A DNA stretch of 64,000 bases, from positions 31,159,566 through 31,223,565 of the forward strand of contig CM064871.1 of assembly GCA_032719365.1 (NCBI GenBank). Reading direction: 5' to 3'. Shown here in pieces: positions 1 through 11,353 of this stretch. How positions within the stretch are numbered: position 1 is the first letter of the stretch; each line of letters begins with the position of its first letter. Origin of the DNA: Prinsepia uniflora. Lineage: Eukaryota > Streptophyta > Magnoliopsida > Rosales > Rosaceae. The notes beneath the pieces were generated by a model. It saw only the letters and a list, made by a program, of their open reading frames with translations. It ran no database searches and was not told where the DNA came from. Made by a program: the position numbers and the translations under genes.

Positions 1-968
1 AATAAAAGACTGCGATTAGAGGTGATTTGAATAGCCTATTTGGTAGGATCGATTTGGATAAAGATGGATTCATAACACTATTTTCTGATGGATTTGTGGA
101 AAAGGCTTGTGAAAGCCATGTCTCGGGCATATGCCTAATTGAACAATGTTTTGACTCCTTTTGAGACATAAATGGTTTTATAAAGACTTTTAATGGATTT
201 GGTGACTGTTCCACATATACCATCCTGTGTGAGTTGGATTGTCTTCTCTAGACGTCGAAGATCCTGGAGTAGTCACAGTGCATTGCCTGGGATGACTAGC
301 TCTAAGGAGAGGCTCAGGCTGAGGAGTGCGAGATTATGATATCACCCCGGACTCGTAGGTCCTAGGTAAGGCACTTCATTATGATATCACCTCAGACTTT
401 GTTGATCATGGGGATGTACTTGGAGATGAGACCCCGAATTGCATGCGTAGCATTGGAAATCGTGATAGTTACTGGTTATGGATATTGTGGATATCAAGGA
501 TTGGTTATATTGTGTTTCACCGATATGTGTGTCCAGATATATATATATATATGATTTGAATTACTTTCATACGATTTGATTTCTATGCATGCATGTTTAT
601 AAAACAGAGGGGGAAATTTGCTATTGTTTCTTAAATCGTATTTTGAAAATCATTATTTTTGTCCACTCACACTTTAACTGTTTTATTGACCCTTTAGTTT
701 GTGGCACAAATACTGGGGCTGATACTAAGGCAGAGACATAAAGAGTACCGTTGCCCATCTGAATATCTTTCGGGGTAGGATTTCGTACTTTTATTGTACT
801 GACATGTATGCTCGATTATGCATAGATACTATCCCTAGTCTAAAAATGTTGTATTTTGAATTGTTCTTCAAAACTTAAAGGGTCATTTTCAGTCATTTGA
901 GTTTGATTGTCAGACGGGAGCAGGGCATGACTCACAATAATCCAGGGGGATTGGGACTGGTTCTGTCA
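1..968 (+). mobile_element. Long-LTR Ty3/gypsy relic: 3' part of 5' LTR
   Basis: The 3' portion of a plus-strand LTR, cut by the left window edge. It ends in a GGGACTGGTTCTGTCA-type terminus at 968, followed directly by a primer-binding site and a decayed gag. Positions 499-968 are repeated almost exactly at 2396-2862. It contains a (TA)n run near 539-552, an RY-type ATGCATGCAT site near 584 and the conserved block near 250-290 (GGAGTAGTCACAGTGCATTGCC) that recurs in the other long LTRs of the window. The 5' end lies outside, so total length and TSD cannot be given. Confidence 0.8.
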
Positions 969-971
969 GAT

Positions 972-984
972 TGGTATCAGAACA
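972..984 (+). other. Primer-binding site, tRNA-Met type
   Basis: TGGTATCAGAACA lies 3 bp after the LTR end. It matches the common plant PBS TGGTATCAGAGC, complementary to the 3' end of initiator tRNA-Met, at 10-11 of 12 positions. It fixes the LTR boundary at 968 and the element's plus orientation. Confidence 0.8.
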
Positions 985-1059
985 TTAGGATAGTGGTATG
1001 TACATTGTACATTGACATGCTTAAGTTTTCATATTAATTTATTCCTCTTACAAATAGAT

Positions 1060-1644
1060 ATGCCTCCGAGATGAGAGCCCCATGCACGGTCTGATGACGA
1101 CTTTGTTAGAGATATGGAGAGTGCTAGTTGAGAGAGCCCAACACATGGGGGTCTACTACGTTTAAGTGGTGGAGCAAACCCTGAAGAAGCCCACCTATGG
1201 ATCACTTGTATCGAGTAAATCTTCACTGTTATGCGATGTCCCCATGAGGATTGAGTGTTATTGGCTACAATTTTGTTGGACGGTGGAGGATATCAGTGGT
1301 GGTATACATGGGTGGTAGTCTAGTTGGGATGTCTAGACCGTGACCTGGGAGATCTTCCGACAGCGTTTCTTGGAACAGTACTACCCTCACTCATTCCTTG
1401 ATGCGAGGAAGTCAGAGTTCTTATAGCTCCAGCAGGGGAGCATGTTGGTAGCAAAGTACGAGCAGAGTTTCTAGACGTTATCCCTCTTTTCTTCTGCATT
1501 TGTGAGTTCCGAGGTCGATTTGTGTCATTGTCATAGCTGGATCTTATGCTAGATTGAGGGAATTGACTGATATGGCAGTGCTAGTTGAGGCCAGTTTGCC
1601 TACACGACAATAGTTTCCTGTTGGTGGACGACGCTGGGAGCGTT
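1060..1644 (+). pseudogene. gag: Retrotransposon gag remnant (Ty3/gypsy, long-LTR family)
   Basis: A decayed gag reading frame begins at the ATG at 1060 (MPPR then a stop) and can be followed with several in-frame stops and at least one frameshift near 1325. Recognisable pieces are IFTVMRCPHED and LLATILLDGGGYQWWYTW (about 1207-1315) and, in another frame, TWEIFRQRFLEQYYP then LQQGSMLVAKYEQSF (about 1343-1475). The order (helical WL/LA..LL..G..WW segment, then W..F...F...Y, then QGSM.V..YE..F) is that of the Retrotrans_gag capsid family. Several stops look like CGA-to-TGA changes. Gag normally forms the cytoplasmic virus-like particle; this copy cannot. It breaks off at 1644 where an inverted LTR fragment begins, so nucleocapsid and pol are missing. 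It is the only coding evidence tied to the long-LTR family here. Confidence 0.75.
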
Positions 1645-2395
1645 TGACAGAACCCGTCTCAAATCCCTTCGATTATCGTGGGACGTGCCTGCTCGTCTCT
1701 GACACCACGTGTCATACCAGAGATAAACACGTCACCCGCTCAGGGTCCATCAGAGTACACCAGGATCGGTGGTGGCATGTGATGTCTTGATCTCTGCTAC
1801 AGCCTGCATCTACTATCAACCTGAAGGGTATTAAAAACATCAAAAGCTATGAGTGGACAAAATAACTAAGTTTATAAAATCGTTTATACCAAAAATCACA
1901 TTTATACCCTTCATGTAAATGCATGCATGTATTCAAAAACCATTTCTCATTTATTTAAATAATTAGGGCCTTAGCTCAAAATCGTCAACCAAAGTATATG
2001 GGAACTCAGCCCAAAACCAATCATGTGGGACTCAGCCCAAAACCAAATCTGTAGAGACTCGGCCCAAATCAAGTCACATGGGTCTCAGCCCAAATCCAAT
2101 ACACATGGGTCTCAGCCCAAAACCGTCATAGATCACGGGGTCTCAGCCCCAAACCCATCTCCGTAAAACATCATACATATATATATATATATAACCCATC
2201 CTTGGCATCGCATATGCCCAATCAAGAGCCCATCACGATATATCTACAGTATGCATACTACTCGGGTCTCATCTCAGAGTCCACTACCAGGATCTACGAC
2301 TTCTGGGAGGGCCTGTCACCGGACCCTGTCTGAGACTATCACATATCTCCCACTCCTGGGATGTGCTCCCTCTTGGAGTCACTCATCCCAGGCAT
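1645..2395 (-). mobile_element. Inverted long-LTR fragment (3' part, minus strand)
   Basis: It starts with TGACAGAACCCGTCTCAAAT, which is the reversed 3' terminus of a long LTR, and carries the same inner landmarks as the complete minus LTRs: the 'ctgaagggtattaaaaacatc' to 'gagtggacaaaataa' segment at about 1820-1865, an RY-type GCATGCATG near 1921 and a mini-hairpin array at 1999-2150. It stops at 2395, directly against a plus-oriented LTR fragment, so only about the 3' 750 bp of the LTR is present. No right-hand TSD is visible. Confidence 0.75.
1999..2150 (-). repeat. Mini-hairpin array in LTR (GGG..CTCAG..CCC units)
   Basis: About six units roughly 25-33 bp apart, each with a GGG/CCC inverted pair around a TCTCAG- or ACTCAG-like spacer and spaced by A/C-rich linkers (AAAACCAAT-like). 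The last unit has both arms extended by one base (GGGG/CCCC). The unit is the reverse complement of the TTTTGGGCTGAGACCC unit in LD3. Confidence 0.75.
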
Positions 2396-2862
2396 GATTG
2401 GTTATATTGTGTTTTACTGATATGTGTGTCCATATATATATATATGTATGATTTGAATTACTTTCATACGTTTTGATTTCTATGCATGCATGTTTATAAA
2501 AGAGAGGGGGAAAACTGTTATTATTTAAATCGTATTTTTAAAATCATTATTTTTGTCCACTCACACGTTAACTGTTTTATTAACTCTTTAGACCGTGGCA
2601 CAGATACAGGGGCTGATATTGAGGCAGATGAATAAAGAGTACCGTTGCACATCTAAATACCTTTCGGAGTAGGATTTAGTACTTTTATTGTACTGACATG
2701 TATGCTCGATTTTGTGTAGATACTATCCCTAGTCTGACAATGTTGTATTTTGAATTTTTCTTCAAAACTGAAAGGGTCATTTTCAGTAATTTGAGTTTGA
2801 TTGTCTGACGGGAACAGGGCATGTCCCACAATAATTCAAGGGGATTGGGACGAGTCTTGTCA
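2396..2862 (+). mobile_element. Long-LTR fragment, 3' part (second copy of 499-968)
   Basis: Nearly identical to 499-968, including the TA-rich run, the ATGCATGCATG site and the terminus ending TCTTGTCA at 2862. It probably represents the 3' LTR of the relic that begins the window, with its 5' part replaced by the inverted fragment 1645-2395. Both copies end at the same LTR terminus, which supports pairing them. Confidence 0.7.
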
Positions 2863-2994
2863 CATGGGCACTAGCCAAGTCAAGGGAAACCAGTAGTCAA
2901 CACCCATATGCTACCAATCTGCCCTGAAAAAGGTCAATCCATGCACGGGCAAAGAGACCATGGCTGTCACCGAATCAGCGTATGCAGCCAACCC
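2863..2994. other. Unassigned spacer, perhaps Tat-element internal DNA
   Basis: A 132-bp stretch between the end of the relic LTR and the TSD of the next solo LTR. Because the solo LTR at 3000-5665 inserted here, this DNA was once continuous with 5671 onward, which leads into Tat-type pol. No domain is recognisable in it. Confidence 0.4.
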
Positions 2995-2999
2995 TGTCA

Positions 3000-5665
3000 T
3001 GTCAGGACCCACCCCGGTTTCACCCCGAAACCCGAGGTAAATCCCGCTCCCGTCTCACTCCCCGACACAACACCTAAGAACACTCACGCAAACCTAGACA
3101 GACGCAGGAGTAATTAAACAAAATATTCCGACGTTAACGTTTACAGAGCATAGTACAAAAATACAAAGAACTAAAACCCGATAAGTACATGCACACGGAA
3201 GCCTTTAAACTCTTCTAGGAACATGAGTATCAGAAACCGTATTAAAAACCATAAACACCAAATCATCATTTTCCCGATCAAACCTGCTGGATCTATCCGA
3301 GTCTTTAAACTACCGAGTCTTTAAACTCAATCCAGGCCTTAATAATATCCGAGTCTTTAAACTCCCGAGTCTTTAAACTCAAGGCCTACGGGGGAAATCA
3401 ATATATATCCGAGTCTTTAAACTCCCGAGTCTTTAAACTCAATCCGGGTCTTTAAACCCAATCCGGCCGGTCCCCCGTCACATATATCCGGGTCTTTAAA
3501 CCCAATATCCAGATCCAGCAAATCCAATCCCAAAATCATTTGGAAACCATGTACCAGTCCATATCCAAACCCGAATCCGGAATCACCGGTCCGACACCCT
3601 TCCGGCATCCAGAACCGTCATTCCGAACCCAAATCCGGAAGCCACTTTCCCCTTGAAAACCAACTTCCATTTCCAAAATTCGTTTCTAGAACCAAAAACC
3701 TTGATCATTGAAATCATGTTCCAAAATCCACTTATAACCATTGCAAACCACTTATCCTTTGGAATCCCAAAACCATAGCATAAATTCCATAAACCAACCA
3801 TTCCTCGTAAAACGTGCTAAAAACCAATTTCCTTGAAAAACGTGTAATAATGTAAAACCAACCAAAACATATTCGATAAACATAGAATCATAATCAAAAC
3901 CATAAAACAATTATAGAAAACAGTTATGCATGTTCGAGTTTAGAGAAAGGGTCCACTCACAGTACTGAGCCCTACTCGCGTCCCGAACGTCCAGCCCGTT
4001 CCTCGGCTTCCTCGGGAAATCCCGATCCTGTCAAACACCGTCAAATTACGTCACTAATACGTCTACAAGCACTCACCTAAATTCCCTAAACAAAATCCCC
4101 GAATCGAAAACCGAAAACCCGGGACCCTAAACATTCTCCCTCGCGGAACCGAACTCATACGATGTCCGATTAACCCGAAACCAACTCCATTGAACTCAAC
4201 ACAACTCCTAGACCAAAAGTCATGTTGACCACTTTCCCAACCACCGCCGCACGCGCCCCCACGCGCCGCCCAAAGTGGCTGCGCGTGGCCCCACGCGCCA
4301 GCTACAGTACCACCTTCAACCTGTGCTGAACCGGCCGTCGCAGGCTGAACCGGCGAGACTTGATCTCCGCCGTCCGGCCACCAATTCGATCCCTTCCTTC
4401 ACCAGCAGCTTCGTCCAGGCACCACGAATCCAATCCCCAACTCCGTTCACCTCGACACTGTCCCTAGCCCGTCGACTAAGCTCAAAACCAGACGGCTAAA
4501 TGTCCCCCTGTTTCACGACTCCTCAACTCCGGTCACCTCCCGTCACGGTGGCAACACCAGACGATCCCTAAGGCTTCACTGAACCTAGACCACACCTCCT
4601 CTACCTTCGACTCAGCCCCAAACTCGTCGACTTTGAGTTCGAAGCTCACGGCCGAAACAGAGCAACAGAGCACCCCTCTGCGACTGAGCTCCACCGTGGA
4701 CACCCCCGTCACGGCGACCACCACAAATCATTCCTAGGACCTCCCTGAACATAACCCTGACCTCCAATCACTTCGACTCTAAGCCTAGACTCACGACTTT
4801 CAGATTGAATTTCCACGGGAAAACAGAGCACAGGAATCTCACCTTCGAGTGCAGCTCCGCCGTGCATAATTGCACCGCCAAATCACGACCACCAGCTCCG
4901 CCCTGCCTCACTGTCACTCTCACAACTCGCTAATCACCCACCCTTGCACCCAGATCGATCAATTCCCCTCAATTCTCACACTCTGTTTCTCTGTGTTTGT
5001 CGAAGAACAAACACGGGTATGCACGGTTCCACCCAAATAATTGGGCTGTGAACACACAGGATTCCACGAGAATCCTCTAGCCCTTTGCCATGTGTCACCA
5101 TCCCTTCAAACTTTATCCCATCTGCTTAAACCCCAGCCGTCCATTCCTTTCTCTCTGCACGAATCCCCATAAACCCAAAAAGACTAAAATACCCTTCTGT
5201 TTAACACATTTTTACGGTTTTACCGAAACTTCCTAGACCCGTAACTCTCGCCTCGTAAGTCCGATGAACACGTGCCGCCTGTCATCGAACTCAGGACGAC
5301 AAGAACTATCTAACCATCCTAGGTCAACCTACCAAAACTCGATTATACAAAAAGTCAACTTTTCCCCCTATTTTACCAAAATTACGATAATACCCTCGAC
5401 CTTCCGAACATCTCAACTTCCTCCTCGGATGTCGGAATCAAACATACCACATGTCTACGGGTTCATGACGTCCTAAACTGCGTCCTGGTCACTGGTCAAT
5501 CCTCAATTGACCACCCGAAATAAAAGTCAACATTTTTGCCCGAAGTAGGGGCAAAATCGTCATTCTCCACTAGTGACCCCATCGGGACCAACTAACCCCT
5601 GATTAACCTTACTAATCACACCTTAATCACTCTACTAATCCCAATTCTCGGGACGGGTTGTTACA
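3000..5665 (-). mobile_element. Solo LTR of the long-LTR family, TSD TGTCA
   Basis: On the minus strand it begins TGTAACAACCCGTCCC (right end, 5665) and ends ..GGGTCCTGACA (left end, 3000). It is flanked by perfect TGTCA duplications at 2995-2999 and 5666-5670. No second LTR, PBS or coding sequence is attached, so it is a solo LTR, the usual product of LTR-LTR recombination. Length 2666 bp. It contains a CTTTAA-loop mini-hairpin array at 3297-3504 and G+C-rich promoter-like DNA at about 4200-4900. Open frames inside it show no protein resemblance. Confidence 0.92.
3297..3504 (-). repeat. Mini-hairpin array, CTTTAA spacer units
   Basis: Eight units of the form CGAGTCTTTAAACTC or CGGGTCTTTAAACCC. 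The spacer CTTTAA is constant while the arms switch together between GAGT/ACTC and GGGT/ACCC. The same array type recurs at 55509-55722. Confidence 0.85.
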
Positions 5666-5700
5666 TGTCAACCCGAGATTTCTCAACGAATACAGTCCAG

Positions 5701-5720
5701 CCCCCCCCCCCCCCCCCCCC
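5701..5720 (+). repeat. Poly-C tract (20 bp)
   Basis: Twenty consecutive C within decayed Tat pol, just 5' of the recognisable RT upstream domain. It may be a slippage expansion, and exact length is prone to sequencing error. Confidence 0.9.
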
Positions 5721-5727
5721 AAAAGAC

Positions 5728-7906
5728 CTAAGGGATCTCTGCGTAACTTCCCACCCTCAACCCGTGGTGGAGACCGAGTTCATCACACTTAGCACTAAAC
5801 ATCCTTAGCGATAGCTCAAGATTAGCACCACCATCACCCAGGAGACTAGGGAAGAGCTCATACAATTCTTTAGGGACAATAGCGAGGCCTTTGCATGGTC
5901 ATATGCAGAAACGCTAGGAATCTCCAATGACGTCATCTACCATCAGCCTACGATCGATACATCGTTCTGCCCAGTTATGCAGAAACAAAGAATTTATGAA
6001 ACCCAGTGCCAACTTTCCATGCAAGAAGAGATTACCAAGCTCAGCATAATATACTTCGTAAGCAAGGCTGCCTATGCTGCTTGGGTTGCCAATGTCTTTT
6101 TGGTAGAAAACCTTCAGGATCTTGGCGGATGTGCAACAATTTTACTGACCTCAATAAGGCATGCCCCAATGACAGTTTCTTGCTGCCAAAAATCGACCTC
6201 TTAGTGAATGCAACTATTGGTCATGAACTTTTTAGCATTATGGATCCCTATTTAGGCTACAATCAAATCAAGATGCATCCTGACGATCAAATCCATACTA
6301 CCTTTTGTATCAACTTGGGTGTCTACTGCTATAATGTTAGAACTTTCGGGTTGAAGAACGCCGTGGCAACCTACTAGCACTTAATGAACTTCATGTTCAT
6401 AGATCAAATCGGGAAGACCATGGAGGTCTATGTGGATGACATGTTGGTCAAGAGAAAAATTTCTAGCGATGACGTCACCAATCTCAGCAAAATATTCCAA
6501 GTGCTCAAGAAGTACCAAATGCGGCTTAACCCTGCCAAATGTATTTTTGGTGTACGATCTGGAAAATTTCTGGGCTACATGATCAGCCAGTGTGGAATTG
6601 AAGAAAACCCCGAAAAGATCAAGGCAATCCTCGACATGCAGGCACCATGCACGCTCAAGGAAGTCCAAACCATCACTTGAAGAGTAGTCGCCCTTACCAG
6701 GTTCATCTACAGGGAAACAAAAAAGTGCCTCCCATATTTTAAGGCTCTAAAAAAATGGAAAAAAATCAACTGGAACGGTGACTGCGATGCCGCCTTCAAT
6801 GCATTGAACGCATACATGAGCACAGTTCCTTGCTCGCTCGCCCATAAACTGGAGAGTAGCTCACCGTCAATCTTTCAATCTCCACCTTCTCCGCCAGTTC
6901 CGTCCTCATCAAAACCAAGAAGGACGAAGAATTCCCAGTCTATTATGTGAGAAAATGATTCCAGGTTATGGAGGCCAGGTACTATGACTTGGAAAAATTG
7001 GCCCTAGCCTTGGTCATCACAACCAGACGGCTCTGGCCATACTTCTAAGTCCACCCTATTCTAGTCATCACCAACAAGCCTCTCAAGCAGCTCCTTCAGA
7101 AGCCAGAAATTTCAAAAGATTGTTCATGTGGGCAATTGAGATCAGCGAGTTCGATATCACATTTTCTCCACGCTTCACCAATAAGAGACAGGCCGTCATC
7201 GAACTTCTCTGAGAATTCAATTACCGCACTTTCCTGTACATGTTGGAGGATCAAGTACCTTGCACTATACAAAGACCCACACCTATCCAAACGGACAACA
7301 CTCATTCTCCCTTAGACAGATCCAAAACCTATCTGGACACTTTATGTAGATGGGTCCGCATGCCATAGTTGTTCTGATACGGGGCTCGTGCTCAGCTTAC
7401 CCGACTAAGACAAGCTCCAATACGCACTACGTTTCAGCTTCAAAGCCTCCAACAATGAGGTAGAGTATGAGGCACCACTTGTTCGCCTCCACTTAGCAAA
7501 GGACCCCAAAACACGACAAATCCAAATATTCTGTGACTCATAGCTCATTGTCCACCAAGTCAAAAACTTCTACGACGCTAAAGTCACCTATATGGAGCAT
7601 TACCTAGCTGAGGCACAGACACTCCTATGCAACTTCCAGGCCTACGAGATAGCCCAAATCCCGCACTCAGTGAATAGCCACGCTGACGCCCTAGCCTCAC
7701 TTGCTTACTCCATCGATCACAAGGTTGGTTTTCAGGTCCTAGTCGAACTCCTAGTGAACCCCATCATTAAGGAGTGCTACATCATGATTGTCACTAATAA
7801 ACCCTTTTGGATGGATCCAATCATCCAGTACCTCAAAACTGTAGCACTACAGGAAGATCGCAATGAGGCCAAGCGTGTCCAAAGCCAATTTGCCTGATAC
7901 ACAGTC
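5728..7906 (+). pseudogene. pol: Tat-type pol: reverse transcriptase and RNase H remnants
   Basis: Upstream RT linker (LRDLC..PQPVVETEF, EELIQFFRDNSEAFAWSYAE) at about 5728-5920. RT palm pieces in shifting frames: NDSFLLPKIDLLV and HELFSIMDPYLGYNQIKMHP (about 6165-6275), then YVDDMLVK with both catalytic Asp intact at 6429-6443, then AKCIFGV and GKFLGYMIS. The RNase H region covers about 6700-7720 (WPYF.VHPI..ITNKPLKQLLQKPEIS; EYEA.L..L near 7460-7500; NSHADALASLA near 7670-7700). At least four stops and several frameshifts interrupt it, for example a TAG at 6375 where the family has Gln and a TGA at 6678 where it has Gly or Arg. The polyprotein would copy element RNA to DNA in cytoplasmic particles; this copy is dead. 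The frame stops at 7906 because LD1 is inserted and resumes at 26262. Confidence 0.85.
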
Positions 7907-10707
7907 TGTAACAACCGGTACCGAATTTCAGGATGACATATTAATTAATTATGGATTTAGTATTATTAATCGGGGATTAATCGAGAGAAATCGGACGTAC
8001 GGTGTAAAATGATCGTTTTGCCCCTAAATTTGGGCAAAATGTTGACTTTTTACCTAGGGAGTCAAACGTACGAGGACCGATGACCGTGATGTAGATCGGG
8101 ACGTCAGGAGTCTATAAACAGTCTAAACGTTAAAATTGAGGTCAAACGGAGAAGTTATGGTCATGGGATCGAAATCGGGAACTTACGTCTCGAGTTTCGA
8201 ATTAAATATTATTTTAAACCTGATTGGCTGATATTTTGTGTGGGGCCCTTGGATGAGTACAAGTGTCACTCATCCCATGGGCGGCTTTCCATAAAATATT
8301 GATCTTGCCTCCCATTGGTTAATTTAATTATTTTATTCCCGAATCTCTGTCATCCTCACCGTTTATCCATCATCATTATTTTCATCATCGAACATACTCA
8401 CCATTTCTGCTAAACTGTAAACCCAAATTCCTCAAAAACACCCTCAAATCCTAATCTATCGTCCCTGGACTATGAACAAAAGTTGAAGAGTGATGTGAGA
8501 TGATTACGGTGGTACCAACGGTGTGGACCGTCGTGCACGGTGGTGGAAGCTCGAAGGTAAGCCGGAACCCTGTTTTAAGTTCAAAAATGGAAGATTGAGA
8601 TTGGTTGGATGTTGATCCTTTATATGGATTGGAGGATGCTCCTGAGGTCGAGACAAGTCCAATGGTGGCCACGGTGATGCAAGCACGACGGTGGAACAGC
8701 CAAGAGAGGAATTCGGTGGCAACCGACCGAAGTCTCCATTTGGCCATGTATGCTCAAACCAAAGCCCGAAACATGATTTTGAGGTTCCTAGAAGCTAAAT
8801 GAAGTCCCTAGGAAGTATTTTTGGCCCTTGGATGTACTCAGAGCATAGGATGAGTTTTAGGCGGTGAATGGTATGTTGAACCACCATGATTTAGGTTAGT
8901 TTTGATGGATTTAATTGCATAAAACGACTCCTACGGTAGATTAAAGAAGATTGGTGGAGTGAAGGAAGAAAATGGGTTGAAAAAGAGGGAGATATGGCCT
9001 TGAACCGGTCATGCCGGTTCGGTTGGACCAGCTGACTAGTGGACCGGTTCAAACTGTTTTAGCCGAGGAAGAAGAAGCACAGTACCCTGGCGCGTGGGGT
9101 AGTTTTTGGAGTCGTGTTCAACATATGAAATCATCCTTTCGATGTAACGAATATTTTGGAACTGGTTTCGTGTCGATCGGACACCGTTTCGGGGTAGTTT
9201 TGGGTGTCTGGAGGTTTAAAATCTATGAAAAATACGTTTAAAAATCCCAGAAAATTAGGGGGATTTAATGGCAGGTTATTGAAGTAGTTAGTAACCCTCT
9301 AGTAGGATTTGGACAAGTTTGGATATTCTGAGGATGGTGATTTAGCCCAGGGAGGCTTATGGCATGCATATCGAGGCGGTAACGTAGGACGGTCTGTGAG
9401 TGGACTTTTTTTTCTAAACTGCGATGCATGCATAACTGTTTTATATGTTTTACATATGTGATTTCTATAATGATGAATGTGGTATTGGTGATTTACATGA
9501 TTGCACGTATTTCGAGGTAATTTTGTATTTGCATGTATTTCGAGGTTTACGATTTTATACTGTATTTCTACGTGATTGTGATTTTAATAGTGGTTCAATG
9601 GTATGATTTTGGATTAGGGAATATGGAATCGGGCTTGAGACCCATTTGATTTACGAATTATCGGATTTGGAGTCCATTTGATTTAATAAGGCATCGGGCC
9701 GGGGGCCCAGTTGGTTTACTTGATCGGGCTTGAGGCCTAGTTGATTATGATATCGGGATGAGTCCCATTTGTGGTTTATAAATGTGATTTCGGGTTCGGA
9801 GACCCATAAAATGGATTTGGATTTCTGGATTTGCAGTGGTTTGATGTAAATTCCAGGCAGGGCCCTTTGAGATGTTTTGACATGGCTTTGTAAAACTGTT
9901 TTCCATATATCATCTTGATACGAGGATATGTGGATGGTCTCCTCCAGATGTATGGGACACTGGGGAAGTCACGGTGCATTGCCTGCGATGGACCATTATA
10001 CGGAAGCAACCCGACCGTATAGTGACTCAGAAGTAGGATTGCTATGATTAGACGTCTGGGACGCCAGATATATGGACGTCAGACATCTGGGATGTCAGAG
10101 ATATGGACCCGGAGAGACCCCGGGCAGCACGCGTTGCTTTGACCGTGAGATATGAAGTCTGGGAAGTAAAGCGTCTGGGATGCTAGTCATCTGGGATGTC
10201 GAGGATGGGTATTTGGTAAACATGAATTATTGGATTTATGAAATGGTATTTCTGTGTTTATGGATTTGGGCAGTGGCGCATTTGGATCTGGATTTACGAA
10301 TGTTGATATTTTATGGTTTTGGGTTGAGTTCCCTTACATGTTTGGATTTACGGTTTTTGGGCTAAAGCCCTAATAATTTATTTAAGTAAATGGTTTGATT
10401 ACTGATTTTCAAATGCATGCATGCTTTTTAGTGAAGGGCATAAATGTCTTCTTATGAAATGTGTTTTTATTAAACTATTTATTTTCATCCACTCATAGCT
10501 TTTAAATGATTTTAATGCCCTTCAGGTTGATCACGGATGCGGGTTGTAGTAGAGACCGAGACATCGCACTCCTCCACCGATCCTGGCACGCTCTGGAAGC
10601 CCCGAATAGGTTGAGTTTTTGAGTTATCCCTTGTCTGATACTTCGTATCAAATAGGAGCATGGCACATCCCGCGATAATCCTAGGGGGATTGGGATGGGT
10701 CATGTCA
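7907..10707 (+). repeat. LD1 5' LTR
   Basis: Starts TGTAACAACCGG, ends GGGATGGGTCATGTCA; 2801 bp. Landmarks in order: (T)TAATTATGGATTTAGTATTATTAATCGGG (7942-7975), GATGAGT-CACTCATCC block (8253-8278), ATGCATGCAT at 9424-9433, hairpin array at 9629-9806, GTCACGGTGCATTGCC near 9968, ATGCATGCATGC at 10413-10424. Similar to 23449-26261 by eye at roughly nine bases in ten, with small indels. No open frame inside resembles a protein. Confidence 0.92.
9629..9806 (+). repeat. Mini-hairpin array, GGGC..GCCC units
   Basis: About six units at 25-35 bp spacing, each an inverted pair around a 4-7 nt loop: GGGC/GACCC, GGA/TCC, GGGC/GCCC, GGGC/GGCC, GGG/CCC, GGGT/ACCC. Linkers are T-rich (ATTTGATTTA-like). 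The corresponding array in the other LTR is at 25232-25407. Confidence 0.75.
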
Positions 10708-10710
10708 AAG

Positions 10711-10722
10711 TGGTAACAGAGC
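10711..10722 (+). other. LD1 primer-binding site (tRNA-Met type)
   Basis: TGGTAACAGAGC, 3 bp after the LTR end, differing at one base from TGGTATCAGAGC, the complement of the initiator tRNA-Met 3' end. It would prime minus-strand DNA synthesis. Confidence 0.88.
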
Positions 10723-11353
10723 ACGGTTTGCTCTTGTGGTACGCATATGTCGAGGGTGTGATGTCTATACATGGTCAGCCCGTTTTCAACCTGATAGTTA
10801 GGATGCCGATATGATAGTTAGTGGGAATGAATCGTGGATAGTTTGGTTAGGCAGTTGATGCTTGAGTATGCCATAGTTATGTCGTGGTTTGGAAATGTTG
10901 GACCCCACTGAGGGATGAACGTAACGGTGCTTTTGAGTCTTGACCATGGGACGGTTATGCCCGGAACATTTATCACTATATTGCAGGATTGGATATGACG
11001 ATAGTGTGGAGTTGTGACCATTAGATGGTCAGGTCATGTTGAGTTCGGAACTGTGTTACTGAGAGCAGCCGGGTTTCTCGAACCCAAGTTGTGATTGATG
11101 GTGTGGAGAATGTGAGTGCAATGGAGTTAGTAGATGATCTTAGTAGGAAACTCGAGTGTGCGATGTATGGTTCGTAAATGTGAGTCGGCGAGTGGTTTGA
11201 CTTTGGCGACCAATGGTCGGGCATGTTATGTCGGCTTTGGTGATTTTGCTGCAGAGTGCAGCTGAGGTCGGGGATGACCTGGTGAAAGACATTGGTTGAG
11301 TCGAGTTGAGACTAGTTAAAGATTGGTTAGAGATAGGTTGGACAGGTTACCAT
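10723..11353 (+). other. LD1 internal region, left part (non-coding)
   Basis: About 630 bp after the PBS with no recognisable protein or RNA. It contains segments that recur next to the PBS in LD2 (reversed) and LD3, such as GTCGAGG(G/A)TGTGATGTCT. LD2 is inserted at its right end; the flanking pentamers are ACCAT (11349-11353) and ACCAG (20656-20660). Confidence 0.75.

Noticed and set aside
4200..4950. Possible host gene exon in G+C-rich DNA
   Set aside because: Within the TGTCA-flanked solo LTR and comparable G+C-rich segments occur in the sister LTRs (e.g. 56450-57150).
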